A stretch of 64,000 bases of DNA from NCBI RefSeq assembly GCF_040049215.1, contig NZ_JBDZDN010000007.1, forward strand, positions 116,285 to 180,284, written 5' to 3'. The notes under the pieces are model-generated. The model had not been told where the DNA came from, made no database searches, and worked only from the letters and a program-made list of their open reading frames with translations. The position numbers and the translations under genes were made by a program. Positions within the stretch are counted from its first letter, which is position 1; each line of letters starts with the position of its first letter. Positions 51,978-61,105 of this stretch are shown piece by piece. The stretch comes from Mesorhizobium_K sp040049215. GTDB taxonomy: Bacteria; Pseudomonadota; Alphaproteobacteria; Rhizobiales; Rhizobiaceae.

Positions 51978-53534
51978 TCAGGAGGCGGCTTCTTCGGCCT
52001 GCTCGACATAGCGCGGGAACACGGGCACGGGTGCCGGCAGCGCCGTTCCCGGCACCAGCGCGCTTGCGTCGTCGTCGGCATTGACGAAGCTGCGCTCGCC
52101 TCCCGGCACCGCCAGTAGGTCGAGCAGCTTTGCCGCGGAACCCGGCACGAAGGGCTGGCAAAGAATGCCTACCCGCCGCAGCGTCTCCGCGGTCGTCCAC
52201 AGCACCGTCTCCATGCGCGCCGGATCGTTCTTCCTCAGCGCCCAAGGCTCCTGGCCGGCAAAGTAGCGGTTGGCCTCCGCGACCACGCCGAAGATCGCCG
52301 CCAGCGCCTGGTGAATCGCCTGCTCGGCCATCGCCTTGCGCGCGGTCGCCAGCGCGTCGGCCGCCTGGCTCAGGATCGCCGTGTCCGCTTCCGCCAGCGT
52401 ACCCCGCGCCGGCACCAGCCCGCCGCAGTTCTTGGCGATCATCGACAGCGAGCGCTGCGCCAGATTGCCGAGATCATTGGCGAGGTCGGCATTGGTGCGG
52501 TTCACGATCGCCTCGTGGCTGTAGCTGCCGTCCTGTCCGAACGGCACCTCGCGCAGAAAGAAATAGCGGACCTGGTCCAGCCCGTAATGCTCGATGAGCG
52601 CAAACGGATCGACCACGTTGCCGACCGACTTCGACATCTTCTCGCCGCGGTTGAACAGAAAGCCGTGCGCGAAGACCCGCTTCGGCAGTTCGATGCCGGC
52701 CGACATCAGGAACGCCGGCCAGTAGACCGCGTGGAAGCGCACGATGTCCTTGCCGATGATGTGGGTCGCGGGCCAGTAGGACCACTTCTCAGCTCCCGTG
52801 TCCGGATAGCCCGCGGCGGTGATGTAGTTGGTCAGCGCGTCGACCCAGACGTACATCACGTGCTTGTCGTCGCCGGGCACCGGCACGCCCCACTTGAAGG
52901 TCGTGCGGGAAACCGACAGATCCTGCAGCCCCGACTTCACGAAGCTGACTACCTCGTTGCGGCGCTCCGCCGGCCCGACGAATTCCGGGTTGCTCTCGTA
53001 AAGCGCGAGCAGCCTGTCCTGGTAGGCCGACAGGCGGAAGAAATAGCTTTCCTCCTCGGTCCATTCGACCGGCGAGCCGAGCGGCTCGCGGCGCACGCCG
53101 TCGTCGCCGACGGTCGTCTCCTTCTCGTCGAAATAGGCCTCCTGGCGCACCGAATACCAGCCGCTGTAGCGGTCGAGGTAGATGTCGCCATTGGCCGCCA
53201 TGCGTTCCCAGATTGCCTGACAGGCCTTGTAGTGGCGTTCCTCGGTGGTTCGGATGAAGTCGTCGTTGGAACAGCCAAGCGCCGCGTCCATCTCGCGGAA
53301 CACCGCGGAATTGCGATCGGCGAGTTCCTTCGGCGTGATGCCTTCCTTCTCCGCAGTCTGCTGCATCTTGAGGCCATGTTCGTCCGTCCCGGTCAGGAAG
53401 AAGACGTCCTTCCCGTCACAGCGCTGGAAGCGCGCCAGCGCGTCGCTGGCGATGACCGTGTAGGCGTGGCCGATATGCGGCTTGCCGTTCGGATAGAAGA
53501 TCGGTGTCGTGAGATAGAATTTGTCGCGTGACAT
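51978..53534 (-). CDS. metG: Methionyl-tRNA synthetase (type without zinc knuckle)
   Basis: 518 residues. Class I HIGH motif appears as PNGKPHIGHAY (near 15-25) and the KMSKS loop as GEKMSKSVGN (near 297). The connective peptide lacks the usual four Cys zinc ligands (YSGWYSVRQEAYFDE), as in the shorter MetRS of many alphaproteobacteria. There is no C-terminal tRNA-binding domain. It is part of the minus-strand row tmk-holB-metG-tatD-MBL. Confidence 0.96.
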   Translation of the reverse strand: MSRDKFYLTTPIFYPNGKPHIGHAYTVIASDALARFQRCDGKDVFFLTGTDEHGLKMQQTAEKEGITPKELADRNSAVFREMDAALGCSNDDFIRTTEERHYKACQAIWERMAANGDIYLDRYSGWYSVRQEAYFDEKETTVGDDGVRREPLGSPVEWTEEESYFFRLSAYQDRLLALYESNPEFVGPAERRNEVVSFVKSGLQDLSVSRTTFKWGVPVPGDDKHVMYVWVDALTNYITAAGYPDTGAEKWSYWPATHIIGKDIVRFHAVYWPAFLMSAGIELPKRVFAHGFLFNRGEKMSKSVGNVVDPFALIEHYGLDQVRYFFLREVPFGQDGSYSHEAIVNRTNADLANDLGNLAQRSLSMIAKNCGGLVPARGTLAEADTAILSQAADALATARKAMAEQAIHQALAAIFGVVAEANRYFAGQEPWALRKNDPARMETVLWTTAETLRRVGILCQPFVPGSAAKLLDLLAVPGGERSFVNADDDASALVPGTALPAPVPVFPRYVEQAEEAAS

Positions 53535-53640
53535 GGGATGGCGCCGTTCGGGAATGCAAGGACAAGGTTCGGGGGAAATAACGCATCGGAACAGCCGAAG
53601 CCACCCCGCGCAGGAGCATCAAAGCCCCGGCGGCGCAGCA

Positions 53641-54693
53641 TCACATTCGGAACGTGTCTTGCAGGCGAAGGATCATGTTCAGCGCGTGTTGTTTGCGGTC
53701 GAGGTTATAGGTCCCGGTTTCCTCGATCGCAACCCGCGATTCCTCCCAGTTCTGCGAACAACGGTTCGCCAGCGTCGCATCGCCCCTCAGCGCCGCGGCG
53801 CTCGCTGCTTCAACCAGCATGTCGAGGACATGGCGGTTGAAGATGTCGAACTGGATGGCGCTGTCGCGCCCCGCGACTGCATCGGCGATGCGGTGCGCCG
53901 CGGCGACGTCCAGGTTTTGACCCCGCACGATGGCGTCGGTCGCCTCGGCGATCTCCAGCCCGCCATATTGGGTGAGCAGGACAGCCATGCGCACGCTGCC
54001 GCCGGCGCGCTCCGCCAGTGCGCGGCGCGAGGCCTCGTCCGGCGGTGGCGGTGGCTCCAATCCACCGAGCGCCTCCATCAGATCGTTGTCGGCAAGCGGC
54101 AGGAGCCGGACCATCTGGCAGCGCGAGCGGATCGTCGGCAGCAGCCTGCCCGGCGAGTGCGAAATCAGGATGAAGACGGTTCGCGACGGCGGCTCTTCGA
54201 GGTTCTTCAGCAGGGCATTTGCCGCGCTGACGTTCATGTCGTCGGCGGGATCGACGATCACCACCCGGTAGCCGCCGTCATGCGAGGTCATGGACAGGAA
54301 GCGGCTCACCCGCCGGATCTCGTCGACGGTGACGACCGTCTTGAAACCCTTGGTCTTCTCGTTCGCCGGCCGCGTCAGATGAAGCACCGACGGATGCGCG
54401 CCGATTGCGATTTGCCGGAACAGCGGCGACTCCGGATCGGGCGCCGCCAGTTCCGCGGGCGCGCTTTCGTAGCGGGGAAATTTCAGCAGGTGATAGGCCA
54501 GATGAAAGGCCAAGGTCGCCTTGCCGACGCCGAGCGGTCCGGCCAGAAGCAGCGCATGTGGTAACTTGCCGGCGCGGTAAGCGGCCGCCAGCATCGAAGC
54601 CGCCTCCCCGTGGCCGACCAGATGCGGGTTCTCGGAAGGCTCGGGAACCCCATCCAGCGTGTCGTGCTGCTCCGGTGCGATGCGTTCGAACAT
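53641..54693 (-). CDS. holB: DNA polymerase III delta' subunit
   Basis: 350 residues. Clamp-loader AAA+ domain: Walker A LAGPLGVGKATLAFHLA (near 50), sensor region with VVIVDPADDMNVSAANALLKNLEEPPSRTVFILISH (near 150-180), and SRCQ in the Arg-finger region. Delta' works with tau/gamma and delta to load the sliding clamp. No zinc-binding Cys cluster is visible, as in many alphaproteobacterial HolB. Nine bases separate it from tmk. Confidence 0.93.
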   Translation of the reverse strand: MFERIAPEQHDTLDGVPEPSENPHLVGHGEAASMLAAAYRAGKLPHALLLAGPLGVGKATLAFHLAYHLLKFPRYESAPAELAAPDPESPLFRQIAIGAHPSVLHLTRPANEKTKGFKTVVTVDEIRRVSRFLSMTSHDGGYRVVIVDPADDMNVSAANALLKNLEEPPSRTVFILISHSPGRLLPTIRSRCQMVRLLPLADNDLMEALGGLEPPPPPDEASRRALAERAGGSVRMAVLLTQYGGLEIAEATDAIVRGQNLDVAAAHRIADAVAGRDSAIQFDIFNRHVLDMLVEAASAAALRGDATLANRCSQNWEESRVAIEETGTYNLDRKQHALNMILRLQDTFRM

Positions 54694-54701
54694 GGTTTGC
54701 C

Positions 54702-55382
54702 TCAGGCTCCCTGCACCGCTTCGTGGTCGGCATGCGACCGCGCTTCCAGCGCCGCGAACACTGCCGCCGTCACCGCATTCTCAACGGTCTCCGCGTCGGC
54801 CGAAGCGTCGATGACAGTGCAGCGCTTCGGCTCCTTCCTGGCAATGTCGAGGAATGCCTGGCGGCGGCGCTTGTGGACCGCGAGCGTCTCCTTCTCGAAG
54901 CGGTCGGGCTGGTCGTCGCCGCGCCGCGCGGCTGCCCGGCGAAGCCCCTCTTCCGGATCGATGTCGAAGATCAGCGTCATGTCGGGCATGACTCCGTTGA
55001 CGGAGATACGCTCGATCTCGGCCAGCATCGCAGCGTCGACGTTGCCCGCCATCCCCTGGTAGACGCGCGAGGAATCGACGAAGCGGTCGCACAGCACGAT
55101 CTTGCCGCGCCTGAGCGCCGGGCGGATGAGCTGTTCGACATGGTCGCAGCGCGCGGCGGCGAAAAGCAGCGCCTCCATCTGCGGACCGAAAGGCTCGGCG
55201 GCGCCCGACAGGATGACATGCCTTATCGCCTCGGCGCCCGGCGAGCCGCCGGGCTCGCGCGTCACGACGACGGGGTAGCGCTTGTCTCGCAGCTTGTGGG
55301 CAAGCTGCCCGATCTGCGTCGACTTGCCGGCCCCCTCCCCGCCTTCGAACGTGATGAAAAACCCGCGCGCCAAATCCGCCAA
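54702..55382 (-). CDS. tmk: Thymidylate kinase
   Basis: 226 residues. P-loop FEGGEGAGKST (near 13-23), the DRx motif CDRFVDSSRVYQG (near 97-109), and the LID region RGDDQPDRFEKE (near 152). Converts dTMP to dTDP. The frame begins with a TTG at 55382; no in-frame ATG precedes it, so the start is TTG or another near-cognate codon. It is followed by holB, a conserved pairing. The gene upstream is the D,D-carboxypeptidase. Confidence 0.95.
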   Translation of the reverse strand: MADLARGFFITFEGGEGAGKSTQIGQLAHKLRDKRYPVVVTREPGGSPGAEAIRHVILSGAAEPFGPQMEALLFAAARCDHVEQLIRPALRRGKIVLCDRFVDSSRVYQGMAGNVDAAMLAEIERISVNGVMPDMTLIFDIDPEEGLRRAAARRGDDQPDRFEKETLAVHKRRRQAFLDIARKEPKRCTVIDASADAETVENAVTAAVFAALEARSHADHEAVQGA

Positions 55383-55508
55383 TCCATGCCAGGGCCGCGC
55401 GTGAACGCCGCCGACGATTGTATTTAGAACAATGGACGCCCGGATGAAACGAATTCGTGTGCGAAAGCCAGATCGTCGGATGCGGGAGCCGCCAGTTGCT
55501 CCAACTGC

Positions 55509-56681
55509 TTAGCGCAGCCAGCCCACCATGAGCTCACCCATGGCATCCAGCGCGCGCTGCTGCAGCGTACCGAGCCCGACCGTCTCGGCCGCATAGAGCG
55601 GCGTTTCCTGGCTCATATTGTCGCCGATCCAGATCCTCAGCACCCCGACCGGCGTGCCCTCCTTCACCGGTGCCGTCAGGGGCCCCTGATAGACGATCCG
55701 CGCCACCAGGCGATCCGTATTCGTGAGCGGGATGAAAATGCTGATCGGCCCCTTGGCCTTCAGCGCGACGCCGGATTTTTCGCCGCCGAAAACCTGCGCT
55801 TCGCCGATGACCTCCTCGGCGGCGAAAAGCTCAGTCCTTTCGAACGCGCGCAGGCCCCATTCAAGCAGCTTGCGCGATTCCTCGGCGCGCTCAAGTTCGC
55901 CGGTCATGCCGCTCATCGCGGCGAAGACGCGGTTGTCGCCCCGCGCCACCGAGCCGACGATGGCGTAGCCCGAGGCATCGGTATAGCCGGTCTTCATGCC
56001 GTCCGCGCCAATCTCCATCTCAAGCAGCGGGTTGCGGTTGGGCTGGGTTATCTTGTTCCAGGTAAACTCGCGCTGACCGTAGAAATGGTAATATTCGGGG
56101 TATTCCTTCCAGATGTGCCGGCCAAGCATGGCGAGCTCGCGCATCGTCACGACCTGGCCCTCGGCGGGCAGGCCGTTGGAGTTCTTGAACACCGATTTCG
56201 TCAGCCCGATCTGGCGGGCGCGTTCAGTCATCAGCGTCGCGAAATTCTCCTCCGTCCCGGCCAGGCCCTCGGCAAGCGTGATGCAGGCGTCGTTCGCCGA
56301 CTGCACAATGACGCCCTGGATCAGGTCCTCGACCCGGATCTGCGACTTCAGCTTGGCGAACATGGTGGAGCCGCCGGATTTCGCGCCGCCCTTCTTCCAG
56401 GCGTTCTCGCTAACCGCGAACTTGTCCTCCATCGACAGGCGGCCGACCTTCAGCGCGTGGAACACCACTTCCATGGTCATCAGCTTGGCCAGCGAGGCCG
56501 GCGGGATGAGCTTGTCGGCGTCCTTGGAGTACAGAATCGTGCCGGTCTCGGCGTCGATCATCACGGCTTGCTTGGCGCGAGTCTCGAAGAGCTGGGATTG
56601 TGCTTGCGTCAGCCCCGCGCCGGCGGAAGCGAACAGCCCCGCGAGCGCGATGACGATGAAGGAGAATGCGCGTGTTGCCAT
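55509..56681 (-). CDS. D-alanyl-D-alanine carboxypeptidase (PBP5/6 type)
   Basis: 390 residues from ATG 56681, with a signal peptide (cleavage near TQA). Active-site motifs: SxxK in ASLAKLM (about 65-68), SxN in QSANDAC (about 130), and KTG in GMKTGYTDASG (about 230). The C-terminal PBP5-associated domain (about 285-370) ends in an amphipathic helix for membrane attachment. It trims the terminal D-Ala of peptidoglycan stem peptides. rlpA lies just upstream on the same strand, a common cell-wall pairing in Rhizobiales. Confidence 0.93.
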   Translation of the reverse strand: MATRAFSFIVIALAGLFASAGAGLTQAQSQLFETRAKQAVMIDAETGTILYSKDADKLIPPASLAKLMTMEVVFHALKVGRLSMEDKFAVSENAWKKGGAKSGGSTMFAKLKSQIRVEDLIQGVIVQSANDACITLAEGLAGTEENFATLMTERARQIGLTKSVFKNSNGLPAEGQVVTMRELAMLGRHIWKEYPEYYHFYGQREFTWNKITQPNRNPLLEMEIGADGMKTGYTDASGYAIVGSVARGDNRVFAAMSGMTGELERAEESRKLLEWGLRAFERTELFAAEEVIGEAQVFGGEKSGVALKAKGPISIFIPLTNTDRLVARIVYQGPLTAPVKEGTPVGVLRIWIGDNMSQETPLYAAETVGLGTLQQRALDAMGELMVGWLR

Positions 56682-56810
56682 GAGCGCGATGTCCTGCAGG
56701 AATGCGGCTGAGATATGAAAACTACCAGCCATCCGTAACACGGATCAACGCAGGATCAATCGGCGACGGCGGAAATCGCGCAGATGTGTTCCGGCGCGTG
56801 GCGGCTGCGA

Positions 56811-57995
56811 TCAGTCGCGGATGGTGATCGCGTCCGGCGCTCCGTGCGTCCACGCGGCCTCGAGCAGTTCATCGATCGAGACGCGCCCGTCGCTGCGAAG
56901 GTTGACGCCGTACCACATGGTGCCGTCGATCTCGGTCATTTCGATCTCGGTCTTGCCGAAGGCGGCCAATTTCTCGGCCAGCCTGTTCGCCGCGCCCTCG
57001 CCGGTGAACGATCCAGCGGCGATATAAGGCGCGCCGGCCGTGCCGCCGTTCATGCGCTTCCAGGATTGCACCACCGCGTCGGCGTTCAGCCCGCCGAACG
57101 CCGCGAAAGCCGCCGTGCCCTGCTTGCCGTCTTGCGCATAGGAGAGCGACGCCATGGCGACCTGTACGTTCCCGATCCCGTCCGGCGCCGGCCGTTCCGG
57201 CGCGATGGGACCGGCATCCGGCAGCGCAAGGCTGCTCGAGCCCGTGGCCATCGCGTCCAGCATTTCGCCCGGGAAACCGGCCGCCCCGACATCGGCGGTC
57301 GGCGTCGGGCCGTTCATGGCGATCATGACGCCGTCGGGCAATCCGTCGGACGGATCGGGCGCGCGGTTGCCGGGCCGATAGGACGCCATCAGATATTCGT
57401 CGTCCTCGCCGTCGAGCGGGGCGCGGCCGACATATTCGACCTTCACCTTCGCCGTGCCGGAATGCGTGTAGTCGAGCATTTCGGCCGCGCGCTTGGACAG
57501 GTCGATCAGCCGGTTGTGCGAATAGGGTCCGCGGTCGTTGACGCGCACGATGACCGAGCTGCCGTTCTCGACGTTGGTGACGCGCGCATAGCTCGGCAGC
57601 GGCATGGTCGGGTGCGCCGCGGTCAGATGCGTCATGTCGTAGATTTCGCCGTTGGCGGTGAGCCGGCCATGGAACGCATCGCCGTACCAGGACGCCAGCC
57701 CGGTCTTCTTGTAGTTCTTGTCTTCCTTTGGATAGTAGACCTTGCCGCGCACCTTGTAGGGCTTGCCGAGCTGGTCGCGGCCTCCGCCGCGCGCGAGGTT
57801 AGATTTTTTGGTGGAGACGCGGGGGCTTGCCTTCACGCCGTATTCGGATTCGGCAAAATATTCCTTGGAACGTTTCTTTACGTTCACCATCGCCTTGGGC
57901 TGCGACGAGGCGCAGGCGGCGAGAAACCCTGCCGCGGCTGTGAGGACAATGATGGTGGTTGCGCTGCGGAGACGCGAGCGCGCCGAAATCAGCAT
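56811..57995 (-). CDS. rlpA: RlpA-family septal lipoprotein with SPOR domain
   Basis: 394 residues from ATG 57995. A lipoprotein signal ends in the lipobox LAAC (about residue 25). The double-psi beta-barrel covers about 90-180 (GLASWYGDAFHGRLTANGE, RVNDRGPYSHNRLIDLS). The C-terminal SPOR-like domain (about 310-390) has AAGSFTGEGAANRLAEKL and should bind denuded septal peptidoglycan. RlpA can act as a lytic transglycosylase on such strands. The middle linker is Pro/Gly-rich. Confidence 0.92.
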   Translation of the reverse strand: MLISARSRLRSATTIIVLTAAAGFLAACASSQPKAMVNVKKRSKEYFAESEYGVKASPRVSTKKSNLARGGGRDQLGKPYKVRGKVYYPKEDKNYKKTGLASWYGDAFHGRLTANGEIYDMTHLTAAHPTMPLPSYARVTNVENGSSVIVRVNDRGPYSHNRLIDLSKRAAEMLDYTHSGTAKVKVEYVGRAPLDGEDDEYLMASYRPGNRAPDPSDGLPDGVMIAMNGPTPTADVGAAGFPGEMLDAMATGSSSLALPDAGPIAPERPAPDGIGNVQVAMASLSYAQDGKQGTAAFAAFGGLNADAVVQSWKRMNGGTAGAPYIAAGSFTGEGAANRLAEKLAAFGKTEIEMTEIDGTMWYGVNLRSDGRVSIDELLEAAWTHGAPDAITIRD

Positions 57996-58193
57996 ATTCG
58001 AATTGTCCCCTGCGTATGCGCTACCGAATCGGTCCCCAATACCCCTCAATATGCACGGGAACGCTTAGCAGCTTGTTAAGCGATTATGTCCGCAACAGGG
58101 CAGCAATGTGGCAACCCTGCCGGAATCGCGCCGCCCGATATTGGACTGCAGAACTGTTTGAGATAGCTTGGCATATCAAGCCAGGAGGCCGCC

Positions 58194-58493
58194 ATGCGTC
58201 CGGAGCGACACGCTCTATTGCCTGCCATTGTCGCCGCCCTCGTCCTGTTGTCGCCGGCGGCGCGGGCTCAGGAGTGCATCGGCGAAAACTGCGCTGCAGG
58301 TGAAAACGTCGAGGAATGCACTGGCGAGAACTGCGCCCCCAATGAAAACGTCGAGGAATGCACCGGCGAGAACTGCCTGCCGCCATCGGAGAACGGCGTC
58401 ATCGACTGTGAAGGCGAAAACTGCACGCCGCAATCCGATAGCCTGCGCAACCCGTTCGACAATTGCGACCACCGGCAACAGACGACATCCTGA
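58194..58493 (+). CDS. Small secreted cysteine-rich protein with repeated CxGENC motifs
   Basis: 99 residues, ATG 58194 after AGGAGG. A signal peptide (residues 1-25, ending ARA) is followed by a strongly acidic mature part. It has four CxGENC units: CIGENC, CTGENC, CTGENC and CEGENC. The middle two sit in a repeated ENVEECTGENC block that is also repeated at DNA level (58306-58377). A ninth Cys lies near the C-terminus. I do not recognise a named family. The regular Cys pairs with Glu and Asn suggest metal binding or a disulfide ladder in the periplasm. The gene precedes an alpha/beta hydrolase by 44 bases. Confidence 0.8.
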   Translation: MRPERHALLPAIVAALVLLSPAARAQECIGENCAAGENVEECTGENCAPNENVEECTGENCLPPSENGVIDCEGENCTPQSDSLRNPFDNCDHRQQTTS

Positions 58494-58537
58494 CCGCTTG
58501 AGCATCGTCCGCGCCCGCCGGCCGCCCGGTTCCTTAC

Positions 58538-59185
58538 ATGAGCACGGAACGGACAGCGATGATCTTCGATGGACCTGATGCCGCGCCGGTGACGATATTG
58601 CTCGCCCACGGCGCCGGCGCACCGATGGATTCGCCCTCGATGACGGCTGCCGCGCAGGCCTTGGCATCCGTCGGCTTTCGTGTCGCCCGCTTCGAGTTCG
58701 GCTATATGGCGGCGCGCCGTTCCGGACACCGCAAGCCGCCGCCCCGCGCCGAGACCCTCAACCCCGAATATCTCGCCGCCATCGATGCGCTGGCTTCTGG
58801 CGGTCCGCTCATCATCGGCGGCAAGTCGATGGGCGGCCGCGTCGCCAGCATGATCGCCGACGAGGCCTACATGTCGCGCAGGATCGCGGGCCTGCTTTGC
58901 CTCGGCTACCCGTTTCATCCGCCGGGAAAACCCGCGCAACTCCGGACGAAACATCTTGCACAGATCGAGACGCCCACCCTTGTCGTCCAGGGCACGCGCG
59001 ACGAGTTCGGCACGCGCGACGAGGTTTCAGGCTATGAACTCTCCGACCGCATCGAAGTCGTCTGGCTGGAAGACGGCGACCACGATCTGAAGCCGCGAAA
59101 AAACGTGTCGGGCTTCTCCACGGCGGACCATCTGAAGACGATGGCTGAGGCCGTGTCGGACTGGAGCCGGCGCATCATCCGCTGA
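58538..59185 (+). CDS. Alpha/beta hydrolase (KANL3/Tex30-like)
   Basis: 215 residues, cytoplasmic. It starts with TILLAHGAGAPMDSPSMTAAAQALASVG, the family oxyanion motif. The nucleophile elbow is GGKSMGGRVAS (about 108-118). The Asp and His of the triad are in VVQGTRDEFGT and DGDHDLKPRKN. This family is widespread and its substrates are unknown. A tRNA-Ser gene follows about 145 bases downstream. Confidence 0.88.
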   Translation: MSTERTAMIFDGPDAAPVTILLAHGAGAPMDSPSMTAAAQALASVGFRVARFEFGYMAARRSGHRKPPPRAETLNPEYLAAIDALASGGPLIIGGKSMGGRVASMIADEAYMSRRIAGLLCLGYPFHPPGKPAQLRTKHLAQIETPTLVVQGTRDEFGTRDEVSGYELSDRIEVVWLEDGDHDLKPRKNVSGFSTADHLKTMAEAVSDWSRRIIR

Positions 59186-59329
59186 CGCCGTAGGGCATCT
59201 CCCGTGAGCGTGCCGCGGGCCGCCCTCGGAACCGGCAGCGCGCGCGCCCCACGCCTTGCCGGGCGCCGTTCGCTGCCGAGTTGACGCGGCGAACCACAAG
59301 GCGCTAAAGCCCGTCCTTGGTCGAAGCCC

Positions 59330-59419
59330 GGAGGGATGGCCGAGCGGTTTAAGGCACCGGTCTTGAAAACCGGCGTGGGCGCAAGTTCACCGTGGGTTCG
59401 AATCCCACTCCCTCCGCCA
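59330..59419 (+). tRNA. tRNA-Ser (anticodon TGA), with encoded CCA
   Basis: Acceptor GGAGGGA (59330-59336) pairs with TCCCTCC (59409-59415), the discriminator G is at 59416, and CCA is at 59417-59419. The anticodon loop CTTGAAA gives TGA. The long variable arm between the anticodon stem and T arm is typical of tRNA-Ser. Confidence 0.96.
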
Positions 59420-59961
59420 CTTGCCCTCGCGAAAGCATTCTCCCGCTACGGCTTCGGCTGGATTTTGTCGTTACTTTCGAGGCTTATGCGTGATTGGCAG
59501 TCAACCGGCCCCCAGAGCTAAGTGACCAAAAAGCGCTCTCTTGCGCAGATATTCTCCAAACCTATTAACCGGCGGCTTCCGGTTAATAGCCTGCAAGTGT
59601 ATGATGTTGTTTCACAAACGGAAGGCGCTCGCGAGATTTGGTTGGCCGGACCAGTCGGCTACCAATCGGGACCGGCAGCGAACTGTTTCGATGACCGAAT
59701 TGGGGCCGACAGCAGAAGGTCCGTTAGTGAAGCAGGGAGAAGTGATACCGGACGTTCGATCACCGCCTGCGCTATCGAGTCCGCTGTCTCTTAACCGAAA
59801 GTATTACGACTTAAGCAAAGTGCCTCTCAGGTGATGCTCCTTATCACGCTGCCGTGAACGTTTCTCAACACAGAGTCCTGTTTCCGCGCTTGCGTGGCTG
59901 CCCCTCACGCCTATTCTGGCAAGGCAAAAACAATTCGCAAAAAAGCAATCGGGAGGAAAAT
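59420..59961. other. Gap between tRNA-Ser and the TRAP operon
   Basis: No recognisable gene in about 540 bases. Two overlapping short frames (around 59522-59834) encode 90-97 residues without a family I know, and a ribosome site is lacking. The notable element is the 28-bp palindrome at 59562-59589. The last 20 bases carry the GGGAGG ribosome site of the TRAP binding protein. Confidence 0.5.
59562..59589. repeat. 28-bp palindrome CTATTAACCGG...CCGGTTAATAG
   Basis: Two perfect 11-bp arms (59562-59572 and 59579-59589) lie around a six-base centre, CGGCTT. There is no T tract, so it is a poor terminator. A dimeric regulator binding site, perhaps controlling the TRAP operon 370 bases downstream, is possible, as is a simple hairpin after the tRNA gene. 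Confidence 0.55.
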
Positions 59962-61083
59962 ATGACCAAGGAGAAAATTTCACGCCGCGGTTTCATCAAG
60001 ACCGCGGCCCTCGGCGGCACGGCGGCAGCGGGCGCCACGCTTGCAGCGCCGGCCGTGCTCGCGCAGGCGCCGGTCGTCCTGAAGATGCAGTCGTCGTGGC
60101 CGGAATCCGATGTCTTCCAGGACATGGCCAAGCAATATGTCGAGCGCGTGCAGGCGATGTCGGGCGGCCGCCTGAAGATCGACCTGTTGCCGGCCGGCGC
60201 GGTCGTCGGCGCCTTCGCCGTGCAGGACGCCTGCCATGACGGCGTCATCGACGCCGCCCACACCGTGCCGGTCTACTGGTACGGCAAGAACAAGGCCGCC
60301 TCGCTGTTCGGCACCGGGCCGGTGTTCGGCGGCGACGCCAACCAGATGATCGCCTGGCTCTATTACGGCGGCGGCCAGGAATTCTATCGCCAGCTGACGC
60401 AGGACGTACTCGGCCTCAACGTCGTCGGCTTCCTGTCCTTCGGAATGCCGGCCCAGCCGCTCGGCTGGTTCAAGAGCGAGATCACCGACGCCAGCCAGCT
60501 CAGCGGCCTGAAATACCGCACCGTCGGCCTGGCCGCCGACTTGTTCCAGGCTATGGGCGCATCGGTTGCCCAGCTTCCCGGCGGCGAGATCGTGCCGGCC
60601 ATGGAGCGCGGCGTCATCGACGGTTTCGAGTTCAACAACCCGACCTCCGACATGCGCTTCGGCTCGCAGGACGTCGCCAAGAACTACATGCTATCCTCGT
60701 ACCACCAGGCCTCGGAATCCTTCGAGTACATATTCAACCGGGACAAGTTCGAGAGCCTCGATCCCGACCTGCAGGCGATCCTGAAACACGGCGTCGAGGC
60801 GGCGCATCTCGCCAATTACGCATTGGCGATGAACCAGTATTCCGCCGACCTGCAAAAGCTCGCCACCGAGCACGGCGTCAACGTCAAGCGCACGCCTGAC
60901 TCGGTTCTGAAGGCGCAGCTCGAGGCGTGGGACAAGATCCTGCCGCCGCTGATGGAGGATCCGTTCTTCGCCAAGGTGGTCGACAGCCAGAAGGCATGGT
61001 GCGAGCGGGTGGTCTATTACAGCCTTCTCAACGCGCCCGACTACAAGCTCGCCTATCAGCACTACTACCCGGGCAAGATCTGA
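59962..61083 (+). CDS. TRAP transporter substrate-binding protein (DctP type)
   Basis: 373 residues from ATG 59962 after GGGAGG. The N-terminus carries a Tat-type signal (SRRGFIKTAALGG...AAPAVLAQ), so it is exported folded. The TRAP binding fold starts VVLKMQSSWPESDVFQDMAKQYVERV and holds FNNPTSDMRFG near residue 230. It resembles keto-acid or organic-acid binders (TakP/FcbT1 group), but substrate prediction is weak. First gene of a four-gene operon with DctQ, DctM and a small membrane protein. Confidence 0.9.
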   Translation: MTKEKISRRGFIKTAALGGTAAAGATLAAPAVLAQAPVVLKMQSSWPESDVFQDMAKQYVERVQAMSGGRLKIDLLPAGAVVGAFAVQDACHDGVIDAAHTVPVYWYGKNKAASLFGTGPVFGGDANQMIAWLYYGGGQEFYRQLTQDVLGLNVVGFLSFGMPAQPLGWFKSEITDASQLSGLKYRTVGLAADLFQAMGASVAQLPGGEIVPAMERGVIDGFEFNNPTSDMRFGSQDVAKNYMLSSYHQASESFEYIFNRDKFESLDPDLQAILKHGVEAAHLANYALAMNQYSADLQKLATEHGVNVKRTPDSVLKAQLEAWDKILPPLMEDPFFAKVVDSQKAWCERVVYYSLLNAPDYKLAYQHYYPGKI

Positions 61084-61105
61084 CGCTGGCTGGCGGTGAC
61101 GGGGC

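Noticed and set aside
59336..59521. Short frame starting inside tRNA-Ser (MAERFKAPVLKTGVGA...)
   Set aside because: A well-known false gene made by translating tRNA-Ser; the tRNA explains the sequence.
59522..59834. Two overlapping 90-97 residue frames before the TRAP operon
   Set aside because: They contradict each other in frame, lack ribosome sites and match nothing known to me; kept only as a gap note.
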